Shown here: one piece after another, positions 8,929 through 17,844 of the stretch
Layout: every line of letters begins with the position of its first letter
How positions within the stretch are numbered: position 1 is the stretch's first letter
Assembly: GCA_021824575.1 (NCBI GenBank)
Contig: JAKAKJ010000027.1
Span: 1 to 64,000, forward strand
Length of the DNA: 64,000 nt
Reading direction: 5' to 3'
From: Chloroflexota bacterium
Lineage (GTDB): Bacteria; Chloroflexota; Anaerolineae; Anaerolineales; Villigracilaceae
Translations under genes and position numbers: made by a program
The notes under the pieces: model-generated
Database searches by the model: none
Told to the model about the DNA's origin: nothing
What the model saw: the letters and a program-made list of their open reading frames with translations, nothing else

Positions 8929-9648
8929 ATGTCGAGTGACGTGCTTTATCAAGTTTTGAGAAGCCTGATTGACGTTTCGATTTGGGGCGGCGAACTGGTG
9001 GGGGAGGAAAATCTACCGAGGGAGGGGCCGGCGGTTTATGTGGCGAATCATGCGCTGGCATTGGGGCCGATTGCTGTGTGCTCTTCTCTGCCGGTTCGTT
9101 TGTATCCGTGGGCCATTGGCGACATGATGGATTGGTCGAAAGCCGCCGCTTATTTGAACAAGGATTTCGTCGAGCCGCAATTACACATCCCGCCACCGTT
9201 GAGCATGTCTTTTTCGAGAATGCTCTCTCAAATATCAGTTCGACTTTTGTCAGCCATCGAATGCATTCCGGTCTGGCAGGGTGAAGAATTGTTGGAGACG
9301 TATCGCATCAGCGTGGACTATTTGCGAGGAGGCAGAAACCTGCTGGTCTTTCCTGAAGACCCGGCTTTGCCTCGCGATGAGCAATGCGGGATAAGCCCAT
9401 TCAAGAAAGGTTTTGCACGCCTGGGCGAAATGTACTTTGAACGTACTCAAAATATTTTACGTTTTTATCCGATGGCGGTGCATCCGGGGTTGCGACAGGT
9501 CAAACTTGGAAAACCAATTGCGTTCAACCCGAACAATAATCCGGCTAATGAACGCACTCGCATCAAGAGCGTGTTGGAGTCCATGATCCGTAACATGGTT
9601 CTTGAGATGACATTGCAAAGTTACGCAGGTATTCCACTTCCACATTAG
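8929..9648 (+). CDS. PlsC-like acyltransferase-family protein with degenerate motif
   Basis: A 239-residue protein with the fold signals of the 1-acyl-glycerol-phosphate acyltransferase (PlsC) superfamily: VGEENLPREGPAVYVANH, a central helical region, and LLVFPEDPALPRD at the place of the family's FPEGTR block. The catalytic HX4D box reads HALALG, with Gly where Asp is expected. The glycerol-phosphate binding block also lacks its Gly-Thr-Arg. The fold assignment is reasonable; activity on a glycerolipid is doubtful. A strong CGGAGGTG ribosome site precedes ATG 8929. The next gene starts six bases later. Confidence 0.65.
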   Translation: MSSDVLYQVLRSLIDVSIWGGELVGEENLPREGPAVYVANHALALGPIAVCSSLPVRLYPWAIGDMMDWSKAAAYLNKDFVEPQLHIPPPLSMSFSRMLSQISVRLLSAIECIPVWQGEELLETYRISVDYLRGGRNLLVFPEDPALPRDEQCGISPFKKGFARLGEMYFERTQNILRFYPMAVHPGLRQVKLGKPIAFNPNNNPANERTRIKSVLESMIRNMVLEMTLQSYAGIPLPH

Positions 9649-9654
9649 GAGATC

Positions 9655-10356
9655 ATGCACCAAACACTGAAATCCTTTTGGGCGGGAGTTCGAGCCGAAT
9701 TCCCGCTCCTGGTTGGAGTCTTCCCATTTGGATTGATCTACGGCGCGCTGGCGCTCGAATCCGGACTTTCAGCGGCTCCCGCGCAAATGATGTCGTCCAT
9801 CGTTTTTGCCGGATCATCCCAATTCGTGGCCGCGCAACTCGTCCACGATGCCGCGCCGGGGCTCGTCATTGTGCTGACGATTGCAGTGATCAATCTGCGG
9901 CACATGTTATACAGCGCAAGCATTGCGCCATATCTTGAGAAATTGTCGCCGCGTTGGAAAACACTGCTGGCGTATCTGCTGACCGATGAAGCCTACGCCG
10001 CGACGATCATCCATTACGAAAATGAAGGACTGACGTTGACCAGTCATTGGTTCTTTCTCGGCGCGGGATTTTCATTATGGTTTACCTGGCAGGTCAGCAG
10101 TGCGTTTGGAATCTTTCTTGGCACAGCGATTCCAACAACATGGCCGCTCGATTTTGCATTGCCGCTGACATTTATCGCGATGGTCATGCCGGTGTTGAAA
10201 GATTATCCGGTTGTGGCCGCGGCGTTATCGGCGGGTGCAGTTGCGCTCGTTGCAAACAGTTTGCCGTTCAAGCTTGGATTGATCCTTGCTGCACTGGCTG
10301 GAATTTTCATTGGCACGTATTTGGAGAATCGCAAATCCGCAAAGGAGACATTGTGA
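9655..10356 (+). CDS. azlC: AzlC-family branched-chain amino acid exporter, large subunit
   Basis: A 233-residue membrane protein with the AzlC hallmark start, FWAGVRAEFPLLVGVFPFGL, then SSIVFAGSSQFVAAQL and INLRHMLYSASIAP. AzlC with its small partner AzlD exports branched-chain amino acids or analogues (YgaZH family). About five to six hydrophobic segments are visible, as expected. The stop overlaps the start of the azlD-type gene (GTG at 10353), which confirms the two-subunit arrangement. Confidence 0.9.
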   Translation: MHQTLKSFWAGVRAEFPLLVGVFPFGLIYGALALESGLSAAPAQMMSSIVFAGSSQFVAAQLVHDAAPGLVIVLTIAVINLRHMLYSASIAPYLEKLSPRWKTLLAYLLTDEAYAATIIHYENEGLTLTSHWFFLGAGFSLWFTWQVSSAFGIFLGTAIPTTWPLDFALPLTFIAMVMPVLKDYPVVAAALSAGAVALVANSLPFKLGLILAALAGIFIGTYLENRKSAKETL

Positions 10357-10667
10357 ATATCTGGCTGGTAATGTTGCTTGGCGGATTGCTGACTTATGGA
10401 ATGCGGCTTTCCTTCATTTATCTGTTTGGCCGCTTTGAAGTCCCGGTGATGGTGCGGCGCGCCTTGCGATTTGTCCCGCCCGCGGTGCTGTCGGCCATTG
10501 TCTTTCCGGAATTGTTGATGCCATCCGGGACATTGGATTTCAGTTTGGGAAATCGGCGTTTGTTGGCGGGCGCAATCGCGATTTTGGTCGCGGCGTGGAC
10601 GAAGAATACGCTGTTGACAATTTTGGCTGGCATGGCCGCACTGCTGATATTGCAATTTGCTTTATGA
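10353..10667 (+). CDS. azlD: AzlD-family small subunit of amino acid exporter
   Basis: A 104-residue protein with about four hydrophobic helices, matching AzlD (YgaH) in size and in the motif MRLSFIYLFGRFEVP followed by ALRFVPPAVLSAIVFPELL. The start is GTG at 10353, overlapping the azlC stop by four bases, with AAAGGAGA upstream. The frame is open further upstream, but that part lies inside azlC and is not coding. It partners AzlC in the membrane. Confidence 0.88.
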   Translation: MNIWLVMLLGGLLTYGMRLSFIYLFGRFEVPVMVRRALRFVPPAVLSAIVFPELLMPSGTLDFSLGNRRLLAGAIAILVAAWTKNTLLTILAGMAALLILQFAL

Positions 10668-10787
10668 ACAAATATCCTGCAATTGAGTTTCTGTCGCAAA
10701 CGAGATTCCCGCGGGCACGCTGTTGTCTATCCTTGCTTGCCACAGAAGCGCACTCTTATGATATAAATCATCCGAGGATGATTCACC

Positions 10788-11282
10788 ATGGCATATTCCA
10801 CAGTTGCGGATTTGATTGGGCCGGCGATACAGATTGAAAATACCTGTCAGGCATTGTATGAAGGCATGGAAAGGAAATTCGCACACACGCCTGAAGTCAC
10901 TTCATACTGGCATCATTACGCACTGGAAGAAGCGGGGCATGCCCGCTGGCTGACGGATTTGCGCGCCAAATCCACCGCTGAACAACTGGAACAGAAAGCC
11001 GATGCCGATATTTTGCTGCATGCCCAGAAGATGCTTAAGTTCGCAGTTGACCAGGCGGGCAAAAATATCCGCAATTTGGAGGACGCGTATCAAATTGCCA
11101 GCGAATTGGAAAACACCGAAACCAACGCTGTGATGGAATTTTTGATCACGAATTATGCGGACAACCGGGGTACGGCCAATTTCCTGCGTTCTCAACTCAA
11201 TGTGCACATGACCAATTTGCAAAGCAAATTGCCTTCGGTGTATCAGAGCAAGTTTGCGCGGGAATCGCTCAAAGCGTTGTAG
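10788..11282 (+). CDS. Ferritin-like (rubrerythrin-type) helical-bundle protein
   Basis: A 164-residue all-helical protein with the spacing of a ferritin-like di-iron carboxylate protein. Helix A carries Glu17, helix B has Glu48-x2-His51 in YALEEAGHARWL, helix C has a Glu-rich segment in SELENTETNAVMEFLI, and helix D ends near NVHMTNL. This EExxH-like layout suggests a di-iron site, as in rubrerythrins and related stress proteins, but there is no C-terminal rubredoxin domain. A -10-like TATGAT/TATAAA segment at 10757-10767 may be its promoter. The exact function is unknown. Confidence 0.6.
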   Translation: MAYSTVADLIGPAIQIENTCQALYEGMERKFAHTPEVTSYWHHYALEEAGHARWLTDLRAKSTAEQLEQKADADILLHAQKMLKFAVDQAGKNIRNLEDAYQIASELENTETNAVMEFLITNYADNRGTANFLRSQLNVHMTNLQSKLPSVYQSKFARESLKAL

Positions 11283-11613
11283 GTTTTGCCTTCTCGAGTC
11301 TCTTTTCCATAAATTCATCCGAACAGAAACAGAATTCTCGCCGCAAATGGAATTTCCTCGATTAGTGCGTAAACGCTCCGTGAAAATCCACGCGCCTTGG
11401 TGACATAAGAGATTGCCCACACGCTGAATATTGTCGCGCCGATTCATCCCCAGCGTAATTGAGTGCAAAACTCCAGGCTTCGTCGTACTCCAGAACATCG
11501 CCTGTTGGCAGACAGCAGATTATCTCTGAGCCTGGACCGTTCTTTGACATACCTGACAGCGATACGTTTTTGGGGTCATACTGCTTGTCTTATCATCACT
11601 TACTTTTCGCCCA
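11283..11613. other. 331-base intergenic region between convergent genes
   Basis: This separates the plus-strand ferritin-like gene from the minus-strand sugar operon. No clear terminator hairpin is seen. A 62-codon frame on the minus strand (11362-11550) has no ribosome site and no recognisable domain; it may be a relic. I see nothing else that can be supported. Confidence 0.4.
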
Positions 11614-12543
11614 CTACCCAAAATTGATGCGTTCCTTTTCGATCACCAACGGCCGGTGCATAACCTGGGTATAAATGGCGCCGATATATTCTCCGACAAT
11701 GCCCAGGAAAATCAATTGGATCGAACCCAAAAAGAATAGCCCGATCACGACAGGCGCAAGGCCAAGCGAAAAGTTTTGCCAGTCTACGAGCTTATAGAGA
11801 AGGTAAGCCAGACCTACCAGGAAGCTGATCGCAGCGACGACGAATCCCAACATCGTGGCAAGACGCAGGGGGACCTTTGTGTAGCCCGTCATTCCAAGCA
11901 TGGCCATGTCATAAAGATTGTAGAAGTTATTTTTTGTAATGCCATGCTTGCGCCGGGGCTGTGTAAACTCGATCCGCGCAATTGGGAAACCGATATCGGC
12001 GATCAGCCCGCGAAAATACGGATACGGATCGTCAAACTGCCGCAGTATCTGGATAATTTCCTGGTCGTAAAGCCCAAAGCCAGTGTAATGCTCGATCAAC
12101 TCCACGTCGGATAATTTACGCAGGACCCGATAATATAGCGTCCGCATCAGATATATGATTCCGGACTCTTTGCTTTTGGTTTTCACACCGATCACCGCCT
12201 TGAATCCTGCCTCCCAGCGCTCGATAAAATCCGGGATTCGCTCGGGCGGATCCTGCAAATCGGAGGCCAGGATAATTACGGCATCGCCCTTTGCCTGCAG
12301 CAATCCATAATACGGCGAACGGATGTGGCCAAAGTTTCGCGCGTTGACAATGGCCCTAACCCGTTTGTCTTTTCCCGCCAATGCGCGGATTTTATCCACT
12401 GTTCCATCGGAGGATGCATTATCAATGAAAATATGCTCGTATTCATAATTCGACCCCTTCATGGCTTCACAAATGCGTTCATAAAGCTCATCCACATTTT
12501 CTTCTTCATTGTAGCAGGGAGTAACGATGCTGACATATTTCAT
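11614..12543 (-). CDS. GT2 glycosyltransferase with C-terminal membrane anchor (DPM1/ArnC-like)
   Basis: A 309-residue family 2 glycosyltransferase. The N-terminal domain has SIVTPCYNEEENVDELYERI, the donor-binding region IFIDNASSDGTVDKI and an acidic SDLQDPPERIP metal motif. Two transmembrane helices near residues 225-290 place it with undecaprenyl- or dolichyl-phosphate sugar transferases (ArnC/GtrB type). It is the last gene of the ten-gene sugar operon, 21 bases after the NeuB-like gene. By context it probably transfers the unusual sugar, or a precursor, onto a polyprenyl lipid. Donor identity is inference. Confidence 0.85.
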   Translation of the reverse strand: MKYVSIVTPCYNEEENVDELYERICEAMKGSNYEYEHIFIDNASSDGTVDKIRALAGKDKRVRAIVNARNFGHIRSPYYGLLQAKGDAVIILASDLQDPPERIPDFIERWEAGFKAVIGVKTKSKESGIIYLMRTLYYRVLRKLSDVELIEHYTGFGLYDQEIIQILRQFDDPYPYFRGLIADIGFPIARIEFTQPRRKHGITKNNFYNLYDMAMLGMTGYTKVPLRLATMLGFVVAAISFLVGLAYLLYKLVDWQNFSLGLAPVVIGLFFLGSIQLIFLGIVGEYIGAIYTQVMHRPLVIEKERINFG

Positions 12544-12564
12544 GCCGCACCTCTTTCCAGCAGC

Positions 12565-13647
12565 TTACAGGCCGCGTTCATACAACCGTTTCCTCAATGT
12601 CTCATCGCGATTGTAAAGGCTCTCGACCATCTCCACCATCAGCGGGGCATCCTGCTTGCACTCCGCGGCCAGCACTTGGTCGTTGAGCAATTCGCGGCAC
12701 GAAAGCTGACCCTTTTGCAATGGGATGGCGAGGTAGTAATCATCCGCAGTCAAAATGTGACCTGCGGGCAAGTCGCGTTTGGCATACACACCGCGCACAA
12801 GAGTTATCAGGTAATCGGTTTCTTTTTGTGTGGATGGTGCTTTCTCTGATCCTGGCGCGCCGCACATCTCGCGAGCCTTGTTGAAAGCCTGGAACCATTC
12901 CGCAACCTGTTCGGGGGTTGAGCAATAAGGCGAGAACAGTTTGTCATCCGTTTTGATATCAACATGGCGCTCAAAAGTCCTTGCGCCTTTAGCGTAGGCG
13001 ATCAATACCGAAGAATGCCAGTCATGATATTCATGCGTTGAAAGGCCGATCACGTGACCGGGATAACGGTTTTTTAGAAAGTCAATCTGATTGAGCTGCA
13101 GATCCGCGTCTTCGGATGGATAGAGTGATACGCAATGGTTGATCGCCAATGGAATGTTTCGGTGCTCGAAGAACAAGACCATGTTGTCAATATCGTTGAG
13201 CGACGTGCCGCCTGTCGAAACGATCACAGGCTTGCGCGTCCTGGCAATCTTTTCCAGCAGGGGCCAGTCAGTGACATCTGAACTGGCAACTTTGATAATC
13301 TCGATTCCCAATTCCACGCATAATTCGACAGACTTCTCATCAAATGGCGTAGCCACACGCACACAATTGGCGCGACGTATAGCTTCGACCAGTGTCGCCA
13401 TATCTTCCCGGCTCAACCGCGTATCCAGTGTTTTCTTGATATAACGAATATCATTGCGATTAAAAAAATCCTTGTGAATGAACGTATCCACATCGCGGAA
13501 TTGCAGCTTGATGGCTGCGCGGACATCGTTGTAACGGGCAACCGTCCCAAACTCCCTGATGATACGCAAACCGCGATTCACATCACCCCAGTGATTGTTG
13601 GCAAGTTCAAGAACAAAAAGATCTTCGAATATATCTCGATTGATCAT
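12565..13647 (-). CDS. NeuB/SpsE-family sialic acid synthase-like protein
   Basis: A 360-residue protein with a TIM-barrel NeuB domain followed by a C-terminal SAF (antifreeze-like) domain. Visible features are VLELANNHWGDVNRGLRI at the start, KLQFRDVDTFI, KVASSDVTDWPLL, PVIVSTGGTS, LPLAINHCVSLYPS-like residues and GLSTHEYHD. The SAF part includes RGVYAKRDLPAGHIL. Enzymes of this family condense phosphoenolpyruvate with an amino sugar to a nonulosonic acid. No NeuA, NeuC or other nonulosonate gene lies in the operon, so the sugar acceptor may differ. A 131-base gap separates it from the TPP-enzyme gene upstream. Confidence 0.85.
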   Translation of the reverse strand: MINRDIFEDLFVLELANNHWGDVNRGLRIIREFGTVARYNDVRAAIKLQFRDVDTFIHKDFFNRNDIRYIKKTLDTRLSREDMATLVEAIRRANCVRVATPFDEKSVELCVELGIEIIKVASSDVTDWPLLEKIARTRKPVIVSTGGTSLNDIDNMVLFFEHRNIPLAINHCVSLYPSEDADLQLNQIDFLKNRYPGHVIGLSTHEYHDWHSSVLIAYAKGARTFERHVDIKTDDKLFSPYCSTPEQVAEWFQAFNKAREMCGAPGSEKAPSTQKETDYLITLVRGVYAKRDLPAGHILTADDYYLAIPLQKGQLSCRELLNDQVLAAECKQDAPLMVEMVESLYNRDETLRKRLYERGL

Positions 13648-13778
13648 GGTTTCTCCATCTTCTTTACTACAAAAAACCTTTGCCTTTTGGCTAAGAAATG
13701 ACAGTCACCTTCAGCCGCTCCACGCCCGCATTTTATACCAACGTATACGCTTTGAGCTTTCCAGCCATGAAAAAGCAA

Positions 13779-15584
13779 TTACTCCTCCCATGGAGGGATC
13801 AGCAAGTTATCGAGTAATTCCTCGCGCTCCAGAAAAGGAAACATATCTTCGAGTGGAGCGGAAACAATGCGGCCATCCGACAATTGGCGCGAACTTTGAC
13901 GCGGCTCGAAACCTTGGTCTGGATCCAGCATGACTTCACATAAAATAGGGCCGGGGATATTCAAAATCTCTTTTAACGACGGCGCAAAATCCTGCATGTC
14001 AAGCCTGCTGTATGCAAGGCCGTGAGCTTGGGCAAGCCGTTCGAAATCCGGAAAGGAGACACCTGAAGCTGGGCTTTCGCCAACTGTCGAACCAAAGAAA
14101 CCTTTTTGGGATGTGCGAATGGAAAGATAGCCATTGTTATTCAATACAAAAATCTTGATAGGGAGTTTGTACTTTGCAACCGTCTGGAGTTCCTGCACGT
14201 TGAGCTGCAGGCTGCCATCCCCGGCAAGGCAAATTGTGCGTTTTTCTTCCCGTGCCACAGCCGCGCCAATGGCAGCAGGCAAATCATATCCCATGGATGC
14301 CGAACCAGAATTGGAAAAGAGTCGCTGGCCGAGCTTGATTTTTGCCGTTTGAAAGGGAACAATGCAAGCTGTTGCGTTACCCGTGACGACCGCATCATCA
14401 GGAGTTAAGTTTTCGAATAACACCTCCATAAAATGATAAGGATTGATCTTGCCGTTGAAGATTCGATGTTTTGGCAAAACTGCCGGGTAGCGCGCTTGCC
14501 GATCTTTGCACCACGCCAGCCAATTTTTATATTTCGAGGCATCCCATTTGCAGTTATCAAGCTGGCGATTCATTTCCAGCAGGAATTCCTTTGCATCTGC
14601 CACGATGGGCATATCCGGCTGAACGGTGGGGCGCTGCAATTCAGCCGGGTCAACATCCACCCAGATTTTATAGGCCGCGCGGGCAAAAGATTTGAAGGTA
14701 TAACCAGTCTGGCGGATATTGAGGCGGCTGCCGATAATAAGCAGCACATCTGAATTTTGAACAGCGAAGTTACCGGGGCGTGTGCCAATTGTCCCAGGGC
14801 GGCCACAAAAAACGGGATCATCGGAGTCAATGAGATCATGTGTCCAACCTGTTGTAACCGGAATGCCAAATTTATGAACAACTTCATTGAAGACTTTCAC
14901 CGCGCCTGCAAGACGGACTCCGGTTCCGGCGAGGATGACCGGACGCTGGGCATTCTTTAAACGGTCTAACGTTTGGAGAATGGACCCCGTTAATTTGGCG
15001 GGATCCAACTCTGGTCCTGGTTCCGATACAAATCCTTCCAGCGCCAATTCATCCACTTGGCTCGATTGCACATCAATTGGAATATCCAGCCAGCAAGGGC
15101 CGGGTCTGCCTCTTTTAGCAAGATACCAGGCTTTCTCAAGATGATAGCGAATCGTTTTTGGATCAGTAACCGTGACTGCGTATTTGGTGATGCCGCGTAC
15201 CATTGAAATGATATCCACCTCCTGATCGCCAAGCTGACGTAAATCAGGGAGGCCGTAAGTGCGAACGTACGTTTCGCGCTTGACCTGGCCAGAAAGAATG
15301 AGCATCGGAATTGAATCGGTCCATGCGCCGAAAACACCATTGAGGGCATTGATGCCGCCCGGACCGGTGGTCACGTTGATCACGCCCGGCGTATTCGTGA
15401 TACGCGCATACCCCTCCGCCGCCATGGCGCAGGCTTGTTCATGATGATTGAAGGTGGTCTTGATTTTTGGGTGCGTGCCGATGGAATAGTTGAGAAACAT
15501 CGAGCCGCCGCCAGTGAGCATGAAAACATGACGGACGCCAAAATCGGTTAATTTATTGGCAATGTAATCTGAGACACGGATCAT
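13779..15584 (-). CDS. Thiamine-pyrophosphate enzyme, acetolactate-synthase-like
   Basis: A 601-residue protein with the three-domain layout of acetohydroxyacid synthase-like enzymes. The N-terminal Pyr domain carries the catalytic Glu in NHHEQACAMAAEGYAR. A central domain follows, with VILAGTGVRLAGAV. The C-terminal PP domain has the TPP motif GDGSLQLNVQELQTV ending in NNNGY. It lies inside a CDP-3,6-dideoxyhexose operon, far from any branched-chain amino acid genes and without a regulatory subunit gene. In Yersinia the homologous YerE adds an acetyl unit from pyruvate to CDP-3,6-dideoxy-4-hexulose to make yersiniose, and that role is the best inference here. Confidence 0.85.
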   Translation of the reverse strand: MIRVSDYIANKLTDFGVRHVFMLTGGGSMFLNYSIGTHPKIKTTFNHHEQACAMAAEGYARITNTPGVINVTTGPGGINALNGVFGAWTDSIPMLILSGQVKRETYVRTYGLPDLRQLGDQEVDIISMVRGITKYAVTVTDPKTIRYHLEKAWYLAKRGRPGPCWLDIPIDVQSSQVDELALEGFVSEPGPELDPAKLTGSILQTLDRLKNAQRPVILAGTGVRLAGAVKVFNEVVHKFGIPVTTGWTHDLIDSDDPVFCGRPGTIGTRPGNFAVQNSDVLLIIGSRLNIRQTGYTFKSFARAAYKIWVDVDPAELQRPTVQPDMPIVADAKEFLLEMNRQLDNCKWDASKYKNWLAWCKDRQARYPAVLPKHRIFNGKINPYHFMEVLFENLTPDDAVVTGNATACIVPFQTAKIKLGQRLFSNSGSASMGYDLPAAIGAAVAREEKRTICLAGDGSLQLNVQELQTVAKYKLPIKIFVLNNNGYLSIRTSQKGFFGSTVGESPASGVSFPDFERLAQAHGLAYSRLDMQDFAPSLKEILNIPGPILCEVMLDPDQGFEPRQSSRQLSDGRIVSAPLEDMFPFLEREELLDNLLIPPWEE

Positions 15585-15587
15585 GAG

Positions 15588-16649
15588 TTATTTCGGAACA
15601 GCATAGAATATGACCTCGAAATCATTGAATGCATGGGCGCGCAAGTGATAAGTGTATTCACCATCCATCCAATGTTTTATCAGCAAAGGAATTTGCCAGA
15701 TATGTTCTGGGCGATGGTAAACAGCAATCGCTAATCCTGGGCAATTATTCATAATGGTCTTTTTGGCGCCGAGAAGCGCTTCATACTCGGCGCCTTCGAC
15801 ATCCATTTTAATCAAGTTTGGGGCGAAGGTTGGAATGGCTTCATCTAAGGAAACACATTGAAGCATGCCGTTGCCTGTAGTGTTTATGTTGCTTGCTTCG
15901 CCCCGGCCTGTTGAAAATTTCAGCTGTGTGGTTGAAGAAAAAACGCCACAGGGCCAGAGACTTGCGCTTAGGAAACGATCCTTTTTGTCTTGAATAAATT
16001 GGGAAAGCTTACGAAAATTATTTTCATCTGGTTCAAAAGCGGCAATTGCTTCGATAGGAATACCTGCGTTTATGAAACTTGTCAAAGTATCACCATCATA
16101 CGCGCCGCAATCTACGAAACGTAACGGAGTCTTCCAAACAGGAATGTCAGCAGGAAAATATTGATGCTCCAGATCGGGACCTGGAAGGATGGAATAATCC
16201 CCAGCCAGACGAAATTGGATCAAGCGGTTGTAAAGATCGCGGCTGGTTTCGTCTGTAAAGAGATTGGAAACAGCATCAATTTCTCGTCTGTAATCGGCAT
16301 AGAAATCTCGTGAAGTAAGCCAGAAGCGCGTCCCCAGATCATCCGCGAAGTCATCATATAGTTCCACCGGAGTAATGATTCGAGAAAAATCCAATGACTT
16401 TAACCGTGAAATAATACCGGCGATGTTTGCGTCGCGATTGTGGATGCCCAAGACGACAGCAGAATCAAGACGTATTTCCTGCGGTATTGTATCCGGGGGC
16501 ATAACAGGCAAATCAAGCTGATGTGGGATATGGTCGAGAAAGCCTTTCACTGATAATCCACGTTGTATCAGGATATTCAAGACATCACGAGCAAATGTGC
16601 CCGTGCCATAGATATAGATATTTCCATTTTTAGGAAGTTTTAATTTCAT
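15588..16649 (-). CDS. FkbM-family methyltransferase with N-terminal Rossmann-like domain
   Basis: A 353-residue protein. The C-terminal half is an FkbM-type SAM-dependent methyltransferase: VDCGAYDGDTLTSFINAG (SAM-binding loop), AAFEPDENNFRKLSQFI and LIKMDVEGAEYEALLGAKKTI. The N-terminal 110 residues begin with a nucleotide-binding-like GTGTFARDVLNILIQRG, a domain similar in style to the C-terminal part of the neighbouring C-methyltransferase. FkbM proteins usually make O-methyl ethers on sugars. It lies six bases after the preceding gene and three bases before the TPP-enzyme gene, so it is firmly in the sugar operon. Confidence 0.82.
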   Translation of the reverse strand: MKLKLPKNGNIYIYGTGTFARDVLNILIQRGLSVKGFLDHIPHQLDLPVMPPDTIPQEIRLDSAVVLGIHNRDANIAGIISRLKSLDFSRIITPVELYDDFADDLGTRFWLTSRDFYADYRREIDAVSNLFTDETSRDLYNRLIQFRLAGDYSILPGPDLEHQYFPADIPVWKTPLRFVDCGAYDGDTLTSFINAGIPIEAIAAFEPDENNFRKLSQFIQDKKDRFLSASLWPCGVFSSTTQLKFSTGRGEASNINTTGNGMLQCVSLDEAIPTFAPNLIKMDVEGAEYEALLGAKKTIMNNCPGLAIAVYHRPEHIWQIPLLIKHWMDGEYTYHLRAHAFNDFEVIFYAVPK

Positions 16650-16655
16650 CCATAC

Positions 16656-17840
16656 TCACTCAGCAAGAAAGATAATCTCATTCTTTAATCCCATTTGTTT
16701 AATTTGCTCGGCGATGGCTTGGTGATGCAACATGGTCGTGATCACAATAGGAGTTACGGAATCTTGAAGTTGGTCGGGGCCAATAACGGGGATATGTTTC
16801 AGTGTTCTGCCGCGATTGATCGGATTATTATCTATGAAAGCAAGAATATTAGCATGAGCAAGAGATGTCTCTATTAACAATTTCATTGCCAATTGTCCTG
16901 TTCCCCAAACAATGATTTTAGGAGAACGGGCAAGAGCTTTTTGTAGATGGATATCGATTCTCTTTAAAATCTCGGCTGATCGCTGGATATATTTTTCAAC
17001 CTCGTTTCGCAAATTTTCATCCTTGGTGAGGTTGTATTCATTTGCACCGTTTTGCTTCCAGAAACCATAAATAGCTGGATAGAAAAGCTCAGAGCCGATG
17101 GCTAACGTCTTTGAACCGCCATTTATTAAAGCAAAGTCATATTCGCCCATAAGATTTGTGAGACATTTCAATGAAAAATGATTGATATGTTCCGTGTTGA
17201 AATCCTGTAGCGGCGCATAAAGAAAATCTACATAGCGAGTGGCATCGGGGGTCTCCAGGTAAATCACACCATCAGATTTTAAATTGTTTTCAATCCAATT
17301 TATCGCGCCTTGCACATCTTGAACATGTTCCAACGTGTGAGATAGGATAATGCAATCAAAAACATGTTCTTTGAAGGGCTGAAATAGCGATCCTTGATGC
17401 GCTTCAATGCCCAGACGACGCGTATTTTCCACACATGTAAGGGAAGGATCAATACCGCACAGGTTTCGATATCCAAGTTCCTGTAATGCCTTAAGGATTC
17501 CACCGTTGGCACATCCAACGTCTAAGATGCTTGCATTTGGATTTTGCAGAAAATTTGCAATCTGATGCGCAGTCTCCTGCTGACGTCTCCAATCGTATGG
17601 GTTTTCAACACCGCCAGTTCCGGTCTTGGAATCTTCATACTTGGAATATTTAGCATAAAAGCGATCATAATCTGCCTGGGTGACAGATGTATCGGCATAT
17701 ATAAAGCCGCATTGCAGACAAACAACCACATCATATCCATTTGAAAGCGGATGGTCTTCGGGAAGTTCAAACCGTTGTGTGTGTAGAACATCCGCTTGGT
17801 GATGATTGCATACTGGGCACGGTCGACTAGCAAATTTCAT
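16656..17840 (-). CDS. Sugar C-methyltransferase-like SAM enzyme
   Basis: A 394-residue protein with the three-part layout of NDP-sugar C-methyltransferases. The N-terminal zinc domain has CPVCNHH and CLQCGFIYAD, giving two Cys pairs. The central SAM domain has ILDVGCANGGILKAL and LSHTLEHVQDV. The C-terminal domain contains KIIVWGTGQLAMKLL. Homologues such as TylC3/EryBIII methylate C3 of NDP-4-keto-deoxysugars. I chose ATG 17840, four bases after the upstream stop; an earlier in-frame ATG at 17882 would overlap the upstream gene by 38 bases. The likely substrate here is the CDP-4-keto-3,6-dideoxy sugar made by the upstream genes (inference). Confidence 0.8.
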   Translation of the reverse strand: MKFASRPCPVCNHHQADVLHTQRFELPEDHPLSNGYDVVVCLQCGFIYADTSVTQADYDRFYAKYSKYEDSKTGTGGVENPYDWRRQQETAHQIANFLQNPNASILDVGCANGGILKALQELGYRNLCGIDPSLTCVENTRRLGIEAHQGSLFQPFKEHVFDCIILSHTLEHVQDVQGAINWIENNLKSDGVIYLETPDATRYVDFLYAPLQDFNTEHINHFSLKCLTNLMGEYDFALINGGSKTLAIGSELFYPAIYGFWKQNGANEYNLTKDENLRNEVEKYIQRSAEILKRIDIHLQKALARSPKIIVWGTGQLAMKLLIETSLAHANILAFIDNNPINRGRTLKHIPVIGPDQLQDSVTPIVITTMLHHQAIAEQIKQMGLKNEIIFLAE

Positions 17841-17844
17841 ATTG

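Noticed and set aside
10047-10352. Upstream extension of the AzlD frame
   Set aside because: It lies fully within azlC in another frame; the overlap GTG at 10353 with AAAGGAGA is the proper start.
11362-11550. 62-codon minus-strand frame between convergent genes
   Set aside because: No ribosome site, no known domain, and the region is otherwise non-coding in appearance.
12325-12849. 174-codon plus-strand frame across GT2 and NeuB-like genes
   Set aside because: It is antisense to two clear genes and has no recognisable protein features.
13779-15584. Housekeeping acetolactate synthase (ilvB)
   Set aside because: No ilvN, ilvC or leu genes are near; the gene is packed within a CDP-dideoxysugar operon.
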